The translations under genes were made by a program, and so were the position numbers. The notes under the pieces were generated by a model. It saw only the letters and a list, made by a program, of their open reading frames with translations, had not been told where the DNA came from and searched no databases. A stretch of 44,398 bases of DNA from Halieaceae bacterium (lineage in GTDB: Bacteria > Pseudomonadota > Gammaproteobacteria > Pseudomonadales > Halieaceae): positions 1 to 44,398 of the forward strand of contig JANQIO010000065.1 in assembly GCA_028282105.1 (NCBI GenBank). Reading direction: 5' to 3'. Positions 24,686 through 33,664 of this stretch are shown one piece after another (position 1 is the first letter of the stretch; each line of letters starts with the position of its first letter).

Positions 24686-24707
24686 CCCCGGCTCTCTAGA
24701 GCCGGGG
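24686..24707. terminator. Hairpin terminator between converging genes
   Basis: CCCCGGCTC and GAGCCGGGG form a 9-base-pair GC-rich stem around a 4-base TCTA loop, followed by CTCTCCTTCTCT on the plus strand. It lies 27 bases after the TerB-like stop and 30 bases after the gldA stop on the other strand, so it may serve both. Confidence 0.7.
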
Positions 24708-24736
24708 CTCTCCTTCTCTGGCTGTTAAGTCCAGGC

Positions 24737-25837
24737 CTACCCGGTTACGCCTGCGCGCCTGCGGCCTTCTTGATCGGCAGTCTTCAACGCCCACAGAACG
24801 GTTTCGGGTTTCACCTCGGCAGGCTCGTTATGGATCGTCTCGCCCGGTGCGCAAGCCGTGCTGGCTACCAATTCCAGGTCCTCATCGGTAGGGTCCGGGA
24901 GGCCAATGTCGGCCAACGTGGTGGGCAGACCCACCGCCTCACAAAACCCGTAGACCTCATCGATCAGGTCGCGGCTTTTATCGGTGAGAAACAAAGCCGC
25001 AAGCACTCCGATGGCGACCTTCTCACCGTGCCAATATGCGTGAGTGGCCTCAAGGCTTGTCAGGCCGTTGTGAATAGCATGACAGGCGGCCAGCCCACCG
25101 CTCTCGAAACCCAGACCAGACAGTAGAGTGTTAGCCTCAACCACGTGCTCAAGAGCGGGCGTAACACTCTGTGTTTCAACCGCAGCTTTGGCGAGCGGCC
25201 CGTACTCAAGCAGCGTGTCATAGCACAACCGGGCCAGAGAATACGCCGTCATACTCCCCGGTCTCCCGGTCATGTTCGCCGCGCGGCGAATGCGGCATGA
25301 GTCTGCCTCAAACCAGGTGGCCAGCGCATCCCCCATGCCCGCCACCAGAAATCGCACCGGTGCCGCGGCAATCAACGCCGTGTCTACAACGACCACGTCC
25401 GGGTTGCGGGGCAATACCAGGTAGCTTTCGAACACGCCGGCTTCTGAGTAGATCACCGACAGCGCGCTGCAGGGCGCGTCTGTAGACGCCAGCGTGGGGA
25501 CGATGACTACAGGAAGTTTCAGTTCATGGGCGACAGCCTTGGCGGTATCCAGCGCCTTGCCTCCACCTACACCAACGATAACGTCGCAGGCACCGGACCG
25601 GGCACTCGCGGTCAGGCGGTCGATCTCGGCCTGGGAGCACTCGCCGCCAAATTCTTCGAACATCACCGTTCCAGCGTTTGCAAAACCCGCCTCAAGCTGG
25701 GTGTGTAGCTCCGAGCGCACAAAGGGGTCTTCAATCAACAGTGGGCGAGCGCCAAGTCGTTCGCACTCTTCCCCCAATACGGTGAGAGCATGTGCACCTT
25801 GCAGGTAACGTCCGGGGAAAATAGTTGTCGTCAGCAT
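24737..25837 (-). CDS. gldA: Glycerol dehydrogenase, iron/zinc-dependent alcohol dehydrogenase family
   Basis: This 366-residue protein is closely similar in motif order to E. coli GldA, which oxidises glycerol (and other vicinal diols) to dihydroxyacetone with NAD. F-P-G-R-Y-L-Q-G near the start, F-G-G-E-C-S-Q-A-E-I, G-V-G-G-G-K-A-L-D-T-A-K-A (NAD site, about 92-104), P-T-L-A-S-T-D-A-P-C-S-A-L-S-V-I-Y and G-D-A-L-A-T-W-F-E-A follow. The metal ligands are the Asp in G-D-A and histidines in H-A-I-H-N-G and W-H-G-E-K. The ATG at 25837 follows AGAGG and matches the family start. It is a single-gene unit between the terminator and a 225-base gap. Related maleylacetate reductases are excluded by these motifs. 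Confidence 0.92.
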   Translation of the reverse strand: MLTTTIFPGRYLQGAHALTVLGEECERLGARPLLIEDPFVRSELHTQLEAGFANAGTVMFEEFGGECSQAEIDRLTASARSGACDVIVGVGGGKALDTAKAVAHELKLPVVIVPTLASTDAPCSALSVIYSEAGVFESYLVLPRNPDVVVVDTALIAAAPVRFLVAGMGDALATWFEADSCRIRRAANMTGRPGSMTAYSLARLCYDTLLEYGPLAKAAVETQSVTPALEHVVEANTLLSGLGFESGGLAACHAIHNGLTSLEATHAYWHGEKVAIGVLAALFLTDKSRDLIDEVYGFCEAVGLPTTLADIGLPDPTDEDLELVASTACAPGETIHNEPAEVKPETVLWALKTADQEGRRRAGVTG

Positions 25838-26062
25838 GGTTCTTTTACCTCTTGTAGAAACTCGCTGTGAAAAGACAATCGCCACCCAGGCCACCTTGAG
25901 TGGTCTTGGCTGGCCAGCTTCACTCTACTAGTCGCAGAACCCTAATGCATATGCCGACACTGGCATGAAGCAGAATCCCGCATAGTGACAGTATGCGGTA
26001 CATGTTAAGAGCAGATTGCGCCCTGACGGGCACAACACGCCAGGAGGTATTACAAGGACGTT

Positions 26063-26755
26063 TCAAGCACCCACAACGTCAAGCGTCAGCAGCAGGCGGG
26101 ATTCCCCGGCCGGCACCGCGGGTGAACGGTGCACCAGACCGGCCTCTTCGTTGCCTTCCCAGAGCTCGCCTTTCAGGAGGGCGACGTCGCCCGCCTCCAA
26201 CTGTTGTATGTCAGCCTCCCGGCGGTAGAGTCCGGATTCACTGTCTGGCAGACCATTGCTGCCCCGGCCCAGCCTGGCGCGATCAACAGACCCATGAGGC
26301 AGCCATTCGGTAGCGACACCGCAATAGGTCGTGACGAAGCGGCACGGGACATGGTCGACGTGGAATTTTGGGCACATCGCCTGGGAGAGAGCCGTAAGCC
26401 GCAGGCCCACCCGCTCAATGCCCAACAGGCAGCACAGCATTTCCACCAACTGGGCGGCATCTTCGCATAGCAATGGCGCCGCTTTACCGCCGAGGGCCTG
26501 CTGGATAGCGCGCTCGGCAGCTTCTGGTGACACTGTCATGGAGAGTTCTGGTGGGTAGGGTGAAGCGAGGATCTCTCGCACCTCTTCCACCAGCGGCTCC
26601 GGCAACTCGCGCTGCCAGATTACGATATTGGTGTCTTCCTCGTACACATCGGTCAAGACCGTGGGGTCCTGACTCTGACTGGCCCTGCGCTGCTTGCTAC
26701 GGCCAGCGCGCCCGAAATCCAGCGCCGTTACGCGTCCCGCACTGGCCTGCGTCAC
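26063..26755 (-). CDS. DUF1826 family protein, copy 2
   Basis: This 230-residue DUF1826 protein carries F-H-V-D at 131-134, [10 protein letters not shown] at 143-152, L-K-G-E at 194-197 and G-L-V-H-R-S-P at 206-212, the same landmarks as copy 1. The start is a GTG at 26755 that overlaps the cobW stop (GTGA), with GGGAGG about 8 bases upstream, so translation should be coupled to the GTPase. That places it in the Zur-like controlled cobW operon. The basic N-terminus (R-A-G-R-S-K-Q-R-R) has no counterpart in copy 1. The 225 bases upstream of gldA and downstream of this gene (25838-26062) hold nothing clear. Confidence 0.85.
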   Translation of the reverse strand: MTQASAGRVTALDFGRAGRSKQRRASQSQDPTVLTDVYEEDTNIVIWQRELPEPLVEEVREILASPYPPELSMTVSPEAAERAIQQALGGKAAPLLCEDAAQLVEMLCCLLGIERVGLRLTALSQAMCPKFHVDHVPCRFVTTYCGVATEWLPHGSVDRARLGRGSNGLPDSESGLYRREADIQQLEAGDVALLKGELWEGNEEAGLVHRSPAVPAGESRLLLTLDVVGA

Positions 26756-27966
26756 GGGCCCGCCTCCCAGGCCGGGAACGGATCTTCCAGGGTGCTCCAA
26801 TACTCCCTGCCGCGCAGCACCTCGTCTTCGCTCAACAGGCAGTCATCCAGCGCACGCGTGATCTCGTCCTGATCCAGGCCCTGGCCGATAAACACCAACT
26901 CCTGGCGCATGTCGCCGAAAGGCTCGACCCACAGCTTCTTGATGGACGCCAGGTATTCCGGGTCCTCGGGCCAGTTCTGCTTGGGCACCGCCGCCCAGAA
27001 CATCCCGGCAAAACCGTAGCGCGCTATGCCGCCTGCCTGGCTCCACTGCCCGGCAAACTCCGGGCGGGTGGCCAGCCAGAAGTAGCCCTTGGAGCGCAGC
27101 AACTTGCCGTGGTGCGAGGGGCTGTGGAGGAAATCGTAAAACTTGCGGGGATTGAAGGGGCGCCGGGCGCTGTAGCTGAAGCTGCCGATGCCGTACTCCT
27201 CGGTCTCTGGTACATGCTCGCCGCGCATCTCCTTGAGCCAGCCCGGCGCCTGCTGCGCGCGCTGGAAATCGAACAGCCCGGTATCCAGCACCTCGTCCAG
27301 GTCCACCTGCCCTTCGGCGATGGGGATGATGCGGGCATAGGTATTGAGGGTTTTCAGAATCGCCGTCAAACGCTCGACGTCCCTGGCCTCGACCAGGTCG
27401 GTCTTGCTGATCAGAATGACATCGGCAAACTCCACCTGGTCGACCAGCAGGTCGGCCACGCTGCGCTCGTCTTCCTCACCCAGGGACTCGCCGGTCTCCT
27501 GCAGGAATTTCGCTTCCTCGTAGTCTTTCAGGAAGTTGACCGCATCGACCACCGTCACCATGGTGTCCAGGTTGGCGACGTCTGAGAGCGACACGCCCTC
27601 TTCATCGGCGAACGTAAAGGTCTCCGCCACCGGCAGCGGCTCGGAGATGCCGGTGGATTCAATCAGCAGGTAGTCAAAGCGGCCGTCCTTCGCGAGCTTG
27701 TTAACCTCTTCCAGCAGGTCTTCCCGCAGGGTGCAGCAAATGCAGCCATTGCTCATTTCCACGAGCTTTTCTTCACTGCGATTCAGGGACACTTCATTCT
27801 TGACGATCGCCGAGTCGATATTGATTTCACTCATATCGTTGACGATCACGGCAACTCTCTTGCCCTGCCGGTTGTTGAGCACATGGCTCAACACGGTGGT
27901 TTTGCCTGCACCGAGAAAGCCGGATAGAACGGTGACGGGGAGCGTGGCTCCAGTATTCGCTTGCAT
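26752..27966 (-). CDS. CobW-family zinc metallochaperone GTPase (ZigA/ZagA-like)
   Basis: This 404-residue G3E GTPase has Walker A G-F-L-G-A-G-K-T at 16-23, the metal motif C75-I-C77-C78 typical of COG0523 zinc chaperones, E-S-T-G-I-S-E-P, and S-K-T-D for guanine recognition. The C-terminal CobW_C domain ([10 protein letters not shown] through E-D-P-F-P-A-W) is complete. Such proteins deliver zinc to client enzymes when zinc is scarce. A Zur-like box lies at 27996-28018, 30 bases upstream of the start, and a DUF1826 gene overlaps its 3' end. Cobalamin biosynthesis is unlikely since no cob genes are near. Confidence 0.92.
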   Translation of the reverse strand: MQANTGATLPVTVLSGFLGAGKTTVLSHVLNNRQGKRVAVIVNDMSEINIDSAIVKNEVSLNRSEEKLVEMSNGCICCTLREDLLEEVNKLAKDGRFDYLLIESTGISEPLPVAETFTFADEEGVSLSDVANLDTMVTVVDAVNFLKDYEEAKFLQETGESLGEEDERSVADLLVDQVEFADVILISKTDLVEARDVERLTAILKTLNTYARIIPIAEGQVDLDEVLDTGLFDFQRAQQAPGWLKEMRGEHVPETEEYGIGSFSYSARRPFNPRKFYDFLHSPSHHGKLLRSKGYFWLATRPEFAGQWSQAGGIARYGFAGMFWAAVPKQNWPEDPEYLASIKKLWVEPFGDMRQELVFIGQGLDQDEITRALDDCLLSEDEVLRGREYWSTLEDPFPAWEAGP

Positions 27967-27995
27967 ATGCGCTGGGTCCTGAGAAGATCAGATAC

Positions 27996-28018
27996 GAGAT
28001 GATACGTTGTATCATATC
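27996..28018. promoter_or_regulatory. Zur-like box upstream of the cobW-DUF1826 operon
   Basis: The core ATGATACGTTGTATCAT (27999-28015) is a perfect 7-base inverted repeat around GTT. Aligned to the 23-base gammaproteobacterial Zur consensus it matches at 16 of 22 positions. It is 30 bases upstream of the GTPase start. Confidence 0.65.
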
Positions 28019-28093
28019 TTTCAGATGGGAGAAAAGAGGGCTTCCGCTATTTCAGTGATCCGCGCTACGCCCACATCAACGATGTCAGCGAAT

Positions 28094-28112
28094 AGCGGCT
28101 TTTTTAGCCGCT
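28094..28112 (-). terminator. Hairpin after the kinase gene, weak terminator candidate
   Basis: AGCGGCT and AGCCGCT pair as a 7-base-pair stem with an AAAAA loop, directly behind the kinase stop at 28116. There is no U tract after it on this strand. On the plus strand a wider pairing, CCGCTATT with AATAGCGG, is followed by CTTTTTT, but no plus-strand gene precedes it. Confidence 0.35.
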
Positions 28113-28115
28113 GTT

Positions 28116-29114
28116 CTAGCGGCAAATGTCGGTAGCCCGCTCGCAGGCCTCGGCGATGAGCTCTGGCAGAACCCCATAGGCTGCATTCTCAGGGCGATTG
28201 TCCAACCAGCCCACATAGGCAAGCAGCCGGGCCAGCAGGAAGTTTGGCATCAACTCCCGCATCTCGTCGGTAAACGCCAGCCTCTCGCCGTAGCCTTCGA
28301 CCAGACCTTCATAGGTATTGAGAAAGTCATCGTCGTCATACCAGGCATCGAACAGCGCCGTGGCCATGTCATACAGGTACCAGCCGTGGCCGGCATCGTC
28401 GAAATCGAAAACGATCACTCGCCCGCTATCGATCATGATATTTGAGGCGTGCAGGTCAGCGTGAATGACGCCGTACCGACCAGGGTCTTTTTCAAGAGAA
28501 GACAGGAGACTGTGCAAATAGCGACGCGCACGCTCCAGCGCCTGCTTTTGCGCCGGTGAGGCGGGGGCGGCCTCCCAGAAGCACCCCCAGAACGGACTGG
28601 GGCCCATCAGCCCCTGCTCATCAAGCGCATGGCGGACAAAGCCTGGCGGCGGTGTCCACTGCGATGCGTGCTGATGCATGGTCGCCATCACGCGGCCAAG
28701 CTGGCGAAAATAACCACGCTTTGCCGTCCCATCGGCCGACGTCTCGATAAAGTCGGCCAGCACGGTGCCGTTGATCCACCGGGTCAGGCCGACATATCGC
28801 ATTTCCTCCGAGCCCGGCATCTGGACTTGGGAATAGTACTCGCCGTTGCTCGCCGGCACCGCCACCGGTGTTTCCAGCCCGGCAGTCCTGACCATGTCGT
28901 GCCACATGATCTCGGCGTTCAGCTCTTCCAGGCTGTGATAGCCCGGGCGATGAAGCCGGAGTGCATAGGTATCACCGGCCGCCTCCACTCGCAGCACGAT
29001 GTTCTCGGAATGAGAGAAGACTGAGATTCCTTCTGCCGACAAACCCCAGTCGGACAGCGCAGCCGCCGCCGTCTCGCACAGCATCGCATCGTCGTAAGCG
29101 GGCACGGGGGTCAC
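28116..29114 (-). CDS. Aminoglycoside/choline-kinase-like phosphotransferase
   Basis: This 332-residue kinase has the APH fold. The N-lobe contains N-I-V-L-R-V-E-A and Y-A-L-R-L-H-R-P, the catalytic loop is V-I-H-A-D-L-H-A-S-N-I-M near residue 225, and the metal-binding V-F-D-F-D-D-A-G-H-G-W near residue 245. The GTG start overlaps the stop of the upstream aminotransferase-like gene (GTGA), so the two are translated together. This pairing matches kinase plus phospho-lyase systems such as hydroxylysine kinase with 5-phosphohydroxylysine phospho-lyase, or ethanolamine-phosphate handling. I infer that it phosphorylates an amino alcohol or hydroxylated amino acid. Confidence 0.85.
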   Translation of the reverse strand: MTPVPAYDDAMLCETAAAALSDWGLSAEGISVFSHSENIVLRVEAAGDTYALRLHRPGYHSLEELNAEIMWHDMVRTAGLETPVAVPASNGEYYSQVQMPGSEEMRYVGLTRWINGTVLADFIETSADGTAKRGYFRQLGRVMATMHQHASQWTPPPGFVRHALDEQGLMGPSPFWGCFWEAAPASPAQKQALERARRYLHSLLSSLEKDPGRYGVIHADLHASNIMIDSGRVIVFDFDDAGHGWYLYDMATALFDAWYDDDDFLNTYEGLVEGYGERLAFTDEMRELMPNFLLARLLAYVGWLDNRPENAAYGVLPELIAEACERATDICR

Positions 29115-30373
29115 CCACTCACCACGTCGCGGAACGCCGCCATAAACTGCTCTGCGTGCTGATGCTCGAACACCAGCGGTGGCCGCAGCTTGAGCACGTT
29201 GTCATAGGCGCCTGCGGCGCCAATGAGAAAACCGCGATCCTTGAGCGCGTCGACCACCTGCTGGGCACCGTCTGCATCGGGCGCTCCCGTCTCCCGGTTC
29301 GCGACCCACTCCACACCAATAAACAAACCGTCGCCGCGCACCTCGCCTATGGACGGGTGTTCTATGGCCCTGAGCTGTTCGACTAGCCGTGCACCCACCT
29401 CAGCCACCTGCGCTTCCAGGCCCTCGCGCTCGATGACATCGAGCACCGCACTACCGGCAGCCGCCTGTACCGGGCTGGAGGCGAAGGTATTGAAATACCC
29501 GCTCAGACGGCGAAAGCGCTCGATGATATCGACATCCGCGATGGCCGCTGAGAGCGGAATGCCATTGCCCATCGGCTTGCCCATGGTGACGATATCCGGC
29601 GTGAAGCCGACGCTGTCGTAGCCCCACCACTGGCCGGTGCGGCAAAAGCCCGACTGGACTTCGTCGGAAATCACCAGTCCCCCCGCGGCCCTGACAATTT
29701 CAGCGGCGCGTGGCACGTAAGCTTGCGCAATCCTTGTGCCACCCTCATTGGCAAAGATCGGACATAGAATGAAGCAGGCAACAGGGTTGCCCGCAGCCTG
29801 CAGGGCGTCGACGGCGCGTTTCACATCCTCCAGGTAGTGCTCGGCAATGTCCTCATCCGACAGCCCCTGCTCCGGCGCCCGATAGGCATCAGGAAAGCGC
29901 ACCGGAGAGATATCGGGGTCATCCCGCTCGCCTGCGAAGGTGAGTTTGTCCACCAGGTCGGAGTTGCCGTGGTAGGCCTTGTCCATGCAAATGATCGACC
30001 GCCTGCCCGTGGCCGCCCGCGCGGCTGCGATGGCGATTTCATTCGCTTCGGTGCCGGTGCAGGCGAAGACAATGCGATTCAGGCCTGGCGCATGCCGGGC
30101 AATCATGCGCTCCGCGTAGGCCACCACGCCCTCGTGCAAATAGCGGCTATGCACATTGAGCGTCTGCGCCTGCCGATGAATCGCCTCAACCACGTGCGGG
30201 TTCGCGTGACCGACACAGGGCACGTTGTTATACATATCCACAAAGCGGCGCCCGCTGTCATCAAACAGGTAGACACCCTCGCCTCGCACGATGTGCAGGG
30301 GTGACTTGTAAAACAAGGGTGCACCTGCGCCAAAGGCGCGGTCACGGCGTTCGCGAAGCGTGTACTGGGACAT
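29111..30373 (-). CDS. Class III PLP aminotransferase-fold enzyme, probable amine-phosphate phospho-lyase
   Basis: This 420-residue PLP enzyme shows the class III pattern: M-Y-N-N-V-P-C-V-G-H-A-N-P-H-V-V near 47, F-A-C-T-G-T-E-A-N-E-I-A near 103, I-S-D-E-V-Q-S-G-F-C-R-T near 235, and the PLP lysine in V-T-M-G-K-P-M-G-N-G near 265. The N-N-V-x-x-V-G-H and L-N-V-H-S-R-Y-L-H segments resemble AGXT2L1/AGXT2L2 (ethanolamine-phosphate and 5-phosphohydroxylysine phospho-lyases) more than omega-transaminases. GGGAGAAAATCG precedes the ATG. The kinase gene overlaps its end, supporting a two-step phosphorylate-and-eliminate pathway. A plain transaminase remains possible. The 179 bases between its start and the pterin synthase-like stop (30374-30552) show nothing clear. 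Confidence 0.87.
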   Translation of the reverse strand: MSQYTLRERRDRAFGAGAPLFYKSPLHIVRGEGVYLFDDSGRRFVDMYNNVPCVGHANPHVVEAIHRQAQTLNVHSRYLHEGVVAYAERMIARHAPGLNRIVFACTGTEANEIAIAAARAATGRRSIICMDKAYHGNSDLVDKLTFAGERDDPDISPVRFPDAYRAPEQGLSDEDIAEHYLEDVKRAVDALQAAGNPVACFILCPIFANEGGTRIAQAYVPRAAEIVRAAGGLVISDEVQSGFCRTGQWWGYDSVGFTPDIVTMGKPMGNGIPLSAAIADVDIIERFRRLSGYFNTFASSPVQAAAGSAVLDVIEREGLEAQVAEVGARLVEQLRAIEHPSIGEVRGDGLFIGVEWVANRETGAPDADGAQQVVDALKDRGFLIGAAGAYDNVLKLRPPLVFEHQHAEQFMAAFRDVVSG

Positions 30374-30552
30374 CGATTTTCTCCCTATACCTGACCGCCA
30401 TCTGCGCCGGTAAAGGCCCGGCTCACTCCTGTCATGTCAGCAAGCAGGGCGCCCAGGCAGACATTGGTATGCCCTGGCAGCGCGTTGTCCAGCACGGGGG
30501 AAGCGGACGGCTGTGGCGTGGCTCGATAGCCATTCTTGGTGTTGTCCCGGCA

Positions 30553-31404
30553 TCAGCCGCCGGTGCCGAAGGCGCCCTTCCCCACCCCCTCGAAGGCCTT
30601 CACCAAAACGTCGCCTGGCGTATCGCTGGCGACGCGCTCGGCCAGGTGGATGGCAATGTTTTCCACCGTGCTGACCTGCGGCACAACAAACACCTGTTCA
30701 CTGGGCAGGCTGATGACAAAGTCGCCCTGGGCCGCGGTGTAGGCCAGCTTCAGGTGCGGAATGCCCTGGTGCTCAAACTCCTCAACGATATGACTGTCCG
30801 TCGCGATATAGATATCAGTGAGGCGGTCCGCCCACAGCGCCTCCAGCTCGGCGTTGCGCTGCCCGTCAATGAGGATTTCGATGCGGGAACGGTGACCGTG
30901 AGCTATCCGCTGGCACTGGCCCTGGTGCTTCTGCAGGCCATGGGTGTAATGAAAATAGGCGCCATCAATCGCTTCCGGACGCAGCTTGATGAGCACGTCC
31001 TCGACGTTCTCCGGCAGTATGCTCTTCAACTGGGTCTGCAAATCCTGGGCGAGCTGCAAAGGGTCCACCGCTTCCGCCGCCAGCAGCAGCACCGCATCAC
31101 GCGGCGACTCGTGGCGAATCTCGGCGCCAGAGCTCAACTGAAAATCCACCGACAGTTGCTCACCGGCAATGCGGGTGCTGCAGGCCGATGAGGCCGCCGG
31201 CACCAGCAGGCGATGGTCGGCCTGCGCGTCGATGAACTGCTTGATCTGCTTTTTGACATGGCCGAAGTCGAACACCATGCCCTGTTCATCCAGCTCGCCG
31301 GTCAGTTCGATATCCACGATCCAGGATTCACCGACCACACCGCGCTCCCGATCCAGGAACGAGAAGTCCATTACCGTCAGATTATCTACAAATAGCCTGG
31401 CCAA
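30553..31404 (-). CDS. Two-domain 6-pyruvoyl-tetrahydropterin/6-carboxytetrahydropterin synthase-like protein
   Basis: This 283-residue protein is twice the usual QueD length. The C-terminal half carries the active-site pattern H-Y-T-H-G-L, then Q-G-Q-C-Q-R-I-A-H-G-H-R-S, which supplies the catalytic cysteine and the H-G-H zinc ligands, and ends with T-V-E-N-I-A. The N-terminal half (M-D-F-S-F-L-D, then G-E-S-W-I-V-D-I-E-L) looks like a decayed copy without the metal site. The start is a TTG at 31404 with GAGG eight bases upstream; ATG 31371 is the alternative. The reaction in queuosine or pterin synthesis is probable but not certain, and no other que genes are present. It follows a TonB receptor by 88 bases. 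Confidence 0.8.
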   Translation of the reverse strand: MARLFVDNLTVMDFSFLDRERGVVGESWIVDIELTGELDEQGMVFDFGHVKKQIKQFIDAQADHRLLVPAASSACSTRIAGEQLSVDFQLSSGAEIRHESPRDAVLLLAAEAVDPLQLAQDLQTQLKSILPENVEDVLIKLRPEAIDGAYFHYTHGLQKHQGQCQRIAHGHRSRIEILIDGQRNAELEALWADRLTDIYIATDSHIVEEFEHQGIPHLKLAYTAAQGDFVISLPSEQVFVVPQVSTVENIAIHLAERVASDTPGDVLVKAFEGVGKGAFGTGG

Positions 31405-31492
31405 GTGCGCCTCAAGTTTTTCAGCAGCGGCTGAACCGCTGAATTCGTGGGACGCCTATGGTACCAAGGTGGCCAGGCTATAGAAGCCGTGT

Positions 31493-33595
31493 TTAGAAAC
31501 TGCCGCTGATGGTGAGCCGCGCGTTGAGTTCCTCGCCGACAGTCGCCTGGTGGGTACTGTGTGAGGTGGGAAAGTACCGCTCATCGAACAGGTTTTCGAC
31601 GTTGAGCTGCATGCGCAGATTGTTGGACAACTCGTAATACACCGCCGCATCGACGCGGGTGTAGCTGGGCAGCACCGCGGTACCGCCGTCGGTGATCAGC
31701 GATTCATCCTGGTAGGTGGCGCCGAGACCAAAACCCCACTGGCTGTTGAGCTGATACACCCCCCAGATCGAGGCCATGTTTTCAGGCAGTTCGCGGGGCT
31801 CGTCACCGCCACCGGTCTCACCGTCGAAATAGCTGTAACCGCCGCGGACGTAGAGGTTGTCACCCAACTGGCCTTCGATCTGCACCTCAAAGCCATCCAC
31901 CTCAAGACCACGCACCTCAAAGTTCTCTCCGGTGTCGTTGTCGATGTCTGCGCGCGTCTGCTCGTTCTCAAAATAGGCCATGGTCAGGCTCAAACCGGAT
32001 TCGAAGTCCCATTTCATGCCGATCTCCCGACTCTCGAATTCGTCCGGATCCAGGTCGTCGGCATCGCCGTTGATATTGGCGTACTGCTCGCCACTGCGCG
32101 GCAGGAAGGTTTCGCTGTAGCTGGCGTACAGGGAAATGTTCTCCCGGGGTTTGTAGATCAGGCCGCCGCGCGGCGTAATCTCGTCGTCATTGCGATTGCG
32201 GGTTTCGCCGGCCGGCACGTTGAAGACTTCGATATCGAAATTGTCGTAACGGGCGCCGACCACCAGGGAGAACTGCTCGGTGAGCGCGATCTCGTCCTGG
32301 ATAAAGAAGGAGTAGACCTCGAGATCCACCCGGGTGTCGTCATTCAGGTCCGCTGTGAAGTCGTTGGTAACCACCTGGCCGGCGGCGTTGACCCCTACCC
32401 CATTGCGCAGGTTGAGCGGCCGCGAGATGGAGAAGATCTCGTTGTCGTCTTGGGTGCTGTCCCAAAAAGCGTTGTAGCGGTCCTGGTCGGAGGAGGTGTC
32501 GATGTACTCTGCCCCGAATAGCAGCGTGTGCCCGACGCTGCCGGTATCGAACTGACCCACCAGATTGCCGGTGAAAATGAGGTTTTGCCGGTCCGTGGTG
32601 TCCAGGTAGCCGTCGAGCGTGACCTCATCCGGCGAATTTTCCTCGTCGTAAGCTGACGCGTAGAAGTTCTCGTAGAGCTTGTCATAGTCACCGTAGAAGG
32701 CGCTGACGTTGCCCTTCACAGCATCGGAGAACTCGTGCTGCAGGCTGGCGCGGAAAAGGTGCGCCTCGAGGGTCGCGTCGTTCAGTTCGCGGTCCCCGAA
32801 GACGATGTCGTCAAAGCGCTCGACCGGCTCACCGTCTGCGCCGGTGACGATGCCGCGATCGATAAACTGGCTGTGGTCGATGTACTCGTAGGACACATCG
32901 AGCACCGTGGAGTCGCCCAGCACAAATTTCGCGGTGGGGTTGACGCCCCAGCGCTCACCGTCGGCAAAGTCACGCTCACTGTCCAGGCCTTCGTAGTAGG
33001 CATTGAAGCGGAAGGCGGTGTCTTCATTGACTGAATAGTTGCTGTCGAACTGTACGTTGTACTCACCGAAGGAATCCATCGACGCGCGGAAGGTGTTGAA
33101 GTTGTTGCCCACCACGCCCTTCTTGGTCACCCGGTTGAGAACCCCGCCGGCGCCGCCACGGCCGAACAGCAGGGCGTTGGGGCCGCGCAGGATTTCGATC
33201 TGCTCGAGGTTATACAGGGGCCGGAAGTACTGAACGTCGTCCCGGGTGCCGTCGATGTAGAAATCAGCGGTAGAGCGTATACCCCGGAAAACAATGGCAT
33301 CGCGGTGCGCCTCACCCTGGGAATTGTTGACGCCCGGGGTGTAGTTGATCAGGTCACCAATAGTCACAAAAGCCTGGCGCTGCATCTGCTCCAGGGTAAC
33401 GATGGAGAGACTCTGGGGCACATCGAGAATCGGGGTGGGCGTACGCAGGGCGTTGACCCGCTCCGACTGCAGGTACTTTCCTCTCACCACCACTTCTTCC
33501 TGGGCCCTGCCCTCAGTTGAGGCGGTCTGGGCACTGGCTATAGCGGGCAATACGGCGGTGCCCAGGGCAGCCAGGTAGAGGGAATGACGCTTCAT
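31493..33595 (-). CDS. TonB-dependent siderophore receptor
   Basis: This 700-residue receptor has a signal peptide ending A-S-A-Q, a TonB-box region (Q-E-E-V-V-V-R-G-K-Y), the siderophore-receptor plug (D-V-P-Q-S-L-S-I-V-T, F-V-T-I-G-D-L-I-N-Y-T-P-G-V-N-N-S, F-R-G-I-R-S-T-A-D-F-Y-I-D-G, I-L-R-G-P-N-A-L-L-F-G-R-G-G-A-G-G-V-L-N-R), and a barrel ending L-T-I-S-G-S-F. These features match the Fiu/FhuE/FcuA group of catecholate and hydroxamate receptors. A Fur-like box lies 51 bases upstream. It imports an iron chelate, exact ligand unknown. Confidence 0.92.
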   Translation of the reverse strand: MKRHSLYLAALGTAVLPAIASAQTASTEGRAQEEVVVRGKYLQSERVNALRTPTPILDVPQSLSIVTLEQMQRQAFVTIGDLINYTPGVNNSQGEAHRDAIVFRGIRSTADFYIDGTRDDVQYFRPLYNLEQIEILRGPNALLFGRGGAGGVLNRVTKKGVVGNNFNTFRASMDSFGEYNVQFDSNYSVNEDTAFRFNAYYEGLDSERDFADGERWGVNPTAKFVLGDSTVLDVSYEYIDHSQFIDRGIVTGADGEPVERFDDIVFGDRELNDATLEAHLFRASLQHEFSDAVKGNVSAFYGDYDKLYENFYASAYDEENSPDEVTLDGYLDTTDRQNLIFTGNLVGQFDTGSVGHTLLFGAEYIDTSSDQDRYNAFWDSTQDDNEIFSISRPLNLRNGVGVNAAGQVVTNDFTADLNDDTRVDLEVYSFFIQDEIALTEQFSLVVGARYDNFDIEVFNVPAGETRNRNDDEITPRGGLIYKPRENISLYASYSETFLPRSGEQYANINGDADDLDPDEFESREIGMKWDFESGLSLTMAYFENEQTRADIDNDTGENFEVRGLEVDGFEVQIEGQLGDNLYVRGGYSYFDGETGGGDEPRELPENMASIWGVYQLNSQWGFGLGATYQDESLITDGGTAVLPSYTRVDAAVYYELSNNLRMQLNVENLFDERYFPTSHSTHQATVGEELNARLTISGSF

Positions 33596-33645
33596 TGCGG
33601 GGAATACTCCGGTATTTTTCAGGGAATTAGAACGTTAGTGCAGTT

Positions 33646-33664
33646 GCAAATGAAAATCAATCTT
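33646..33664. promoter_or_regulatory. Fur-like box upstream of the siderophore receptor
   Basis: GCAAATGAAAATCAATCTT matches the 19-base Fur consensus at 13 positions, including the central AATGA-AATCA core. A wider inverted repeat (TGCAAAT at 33645 and ATTTGCA at 33665) frames it. The remaining gap to the copB stop (33665-33818) shows nothing else. Confidence 0.6.

Noticed and set aside
25946-25967. Another copy of the island operator near gldA
   Set aside because: ATGCC and GGCAT occur as an inverted repeat, but the spacing is 6 and the arms do not fit TGNCA-N7-TGNCA.
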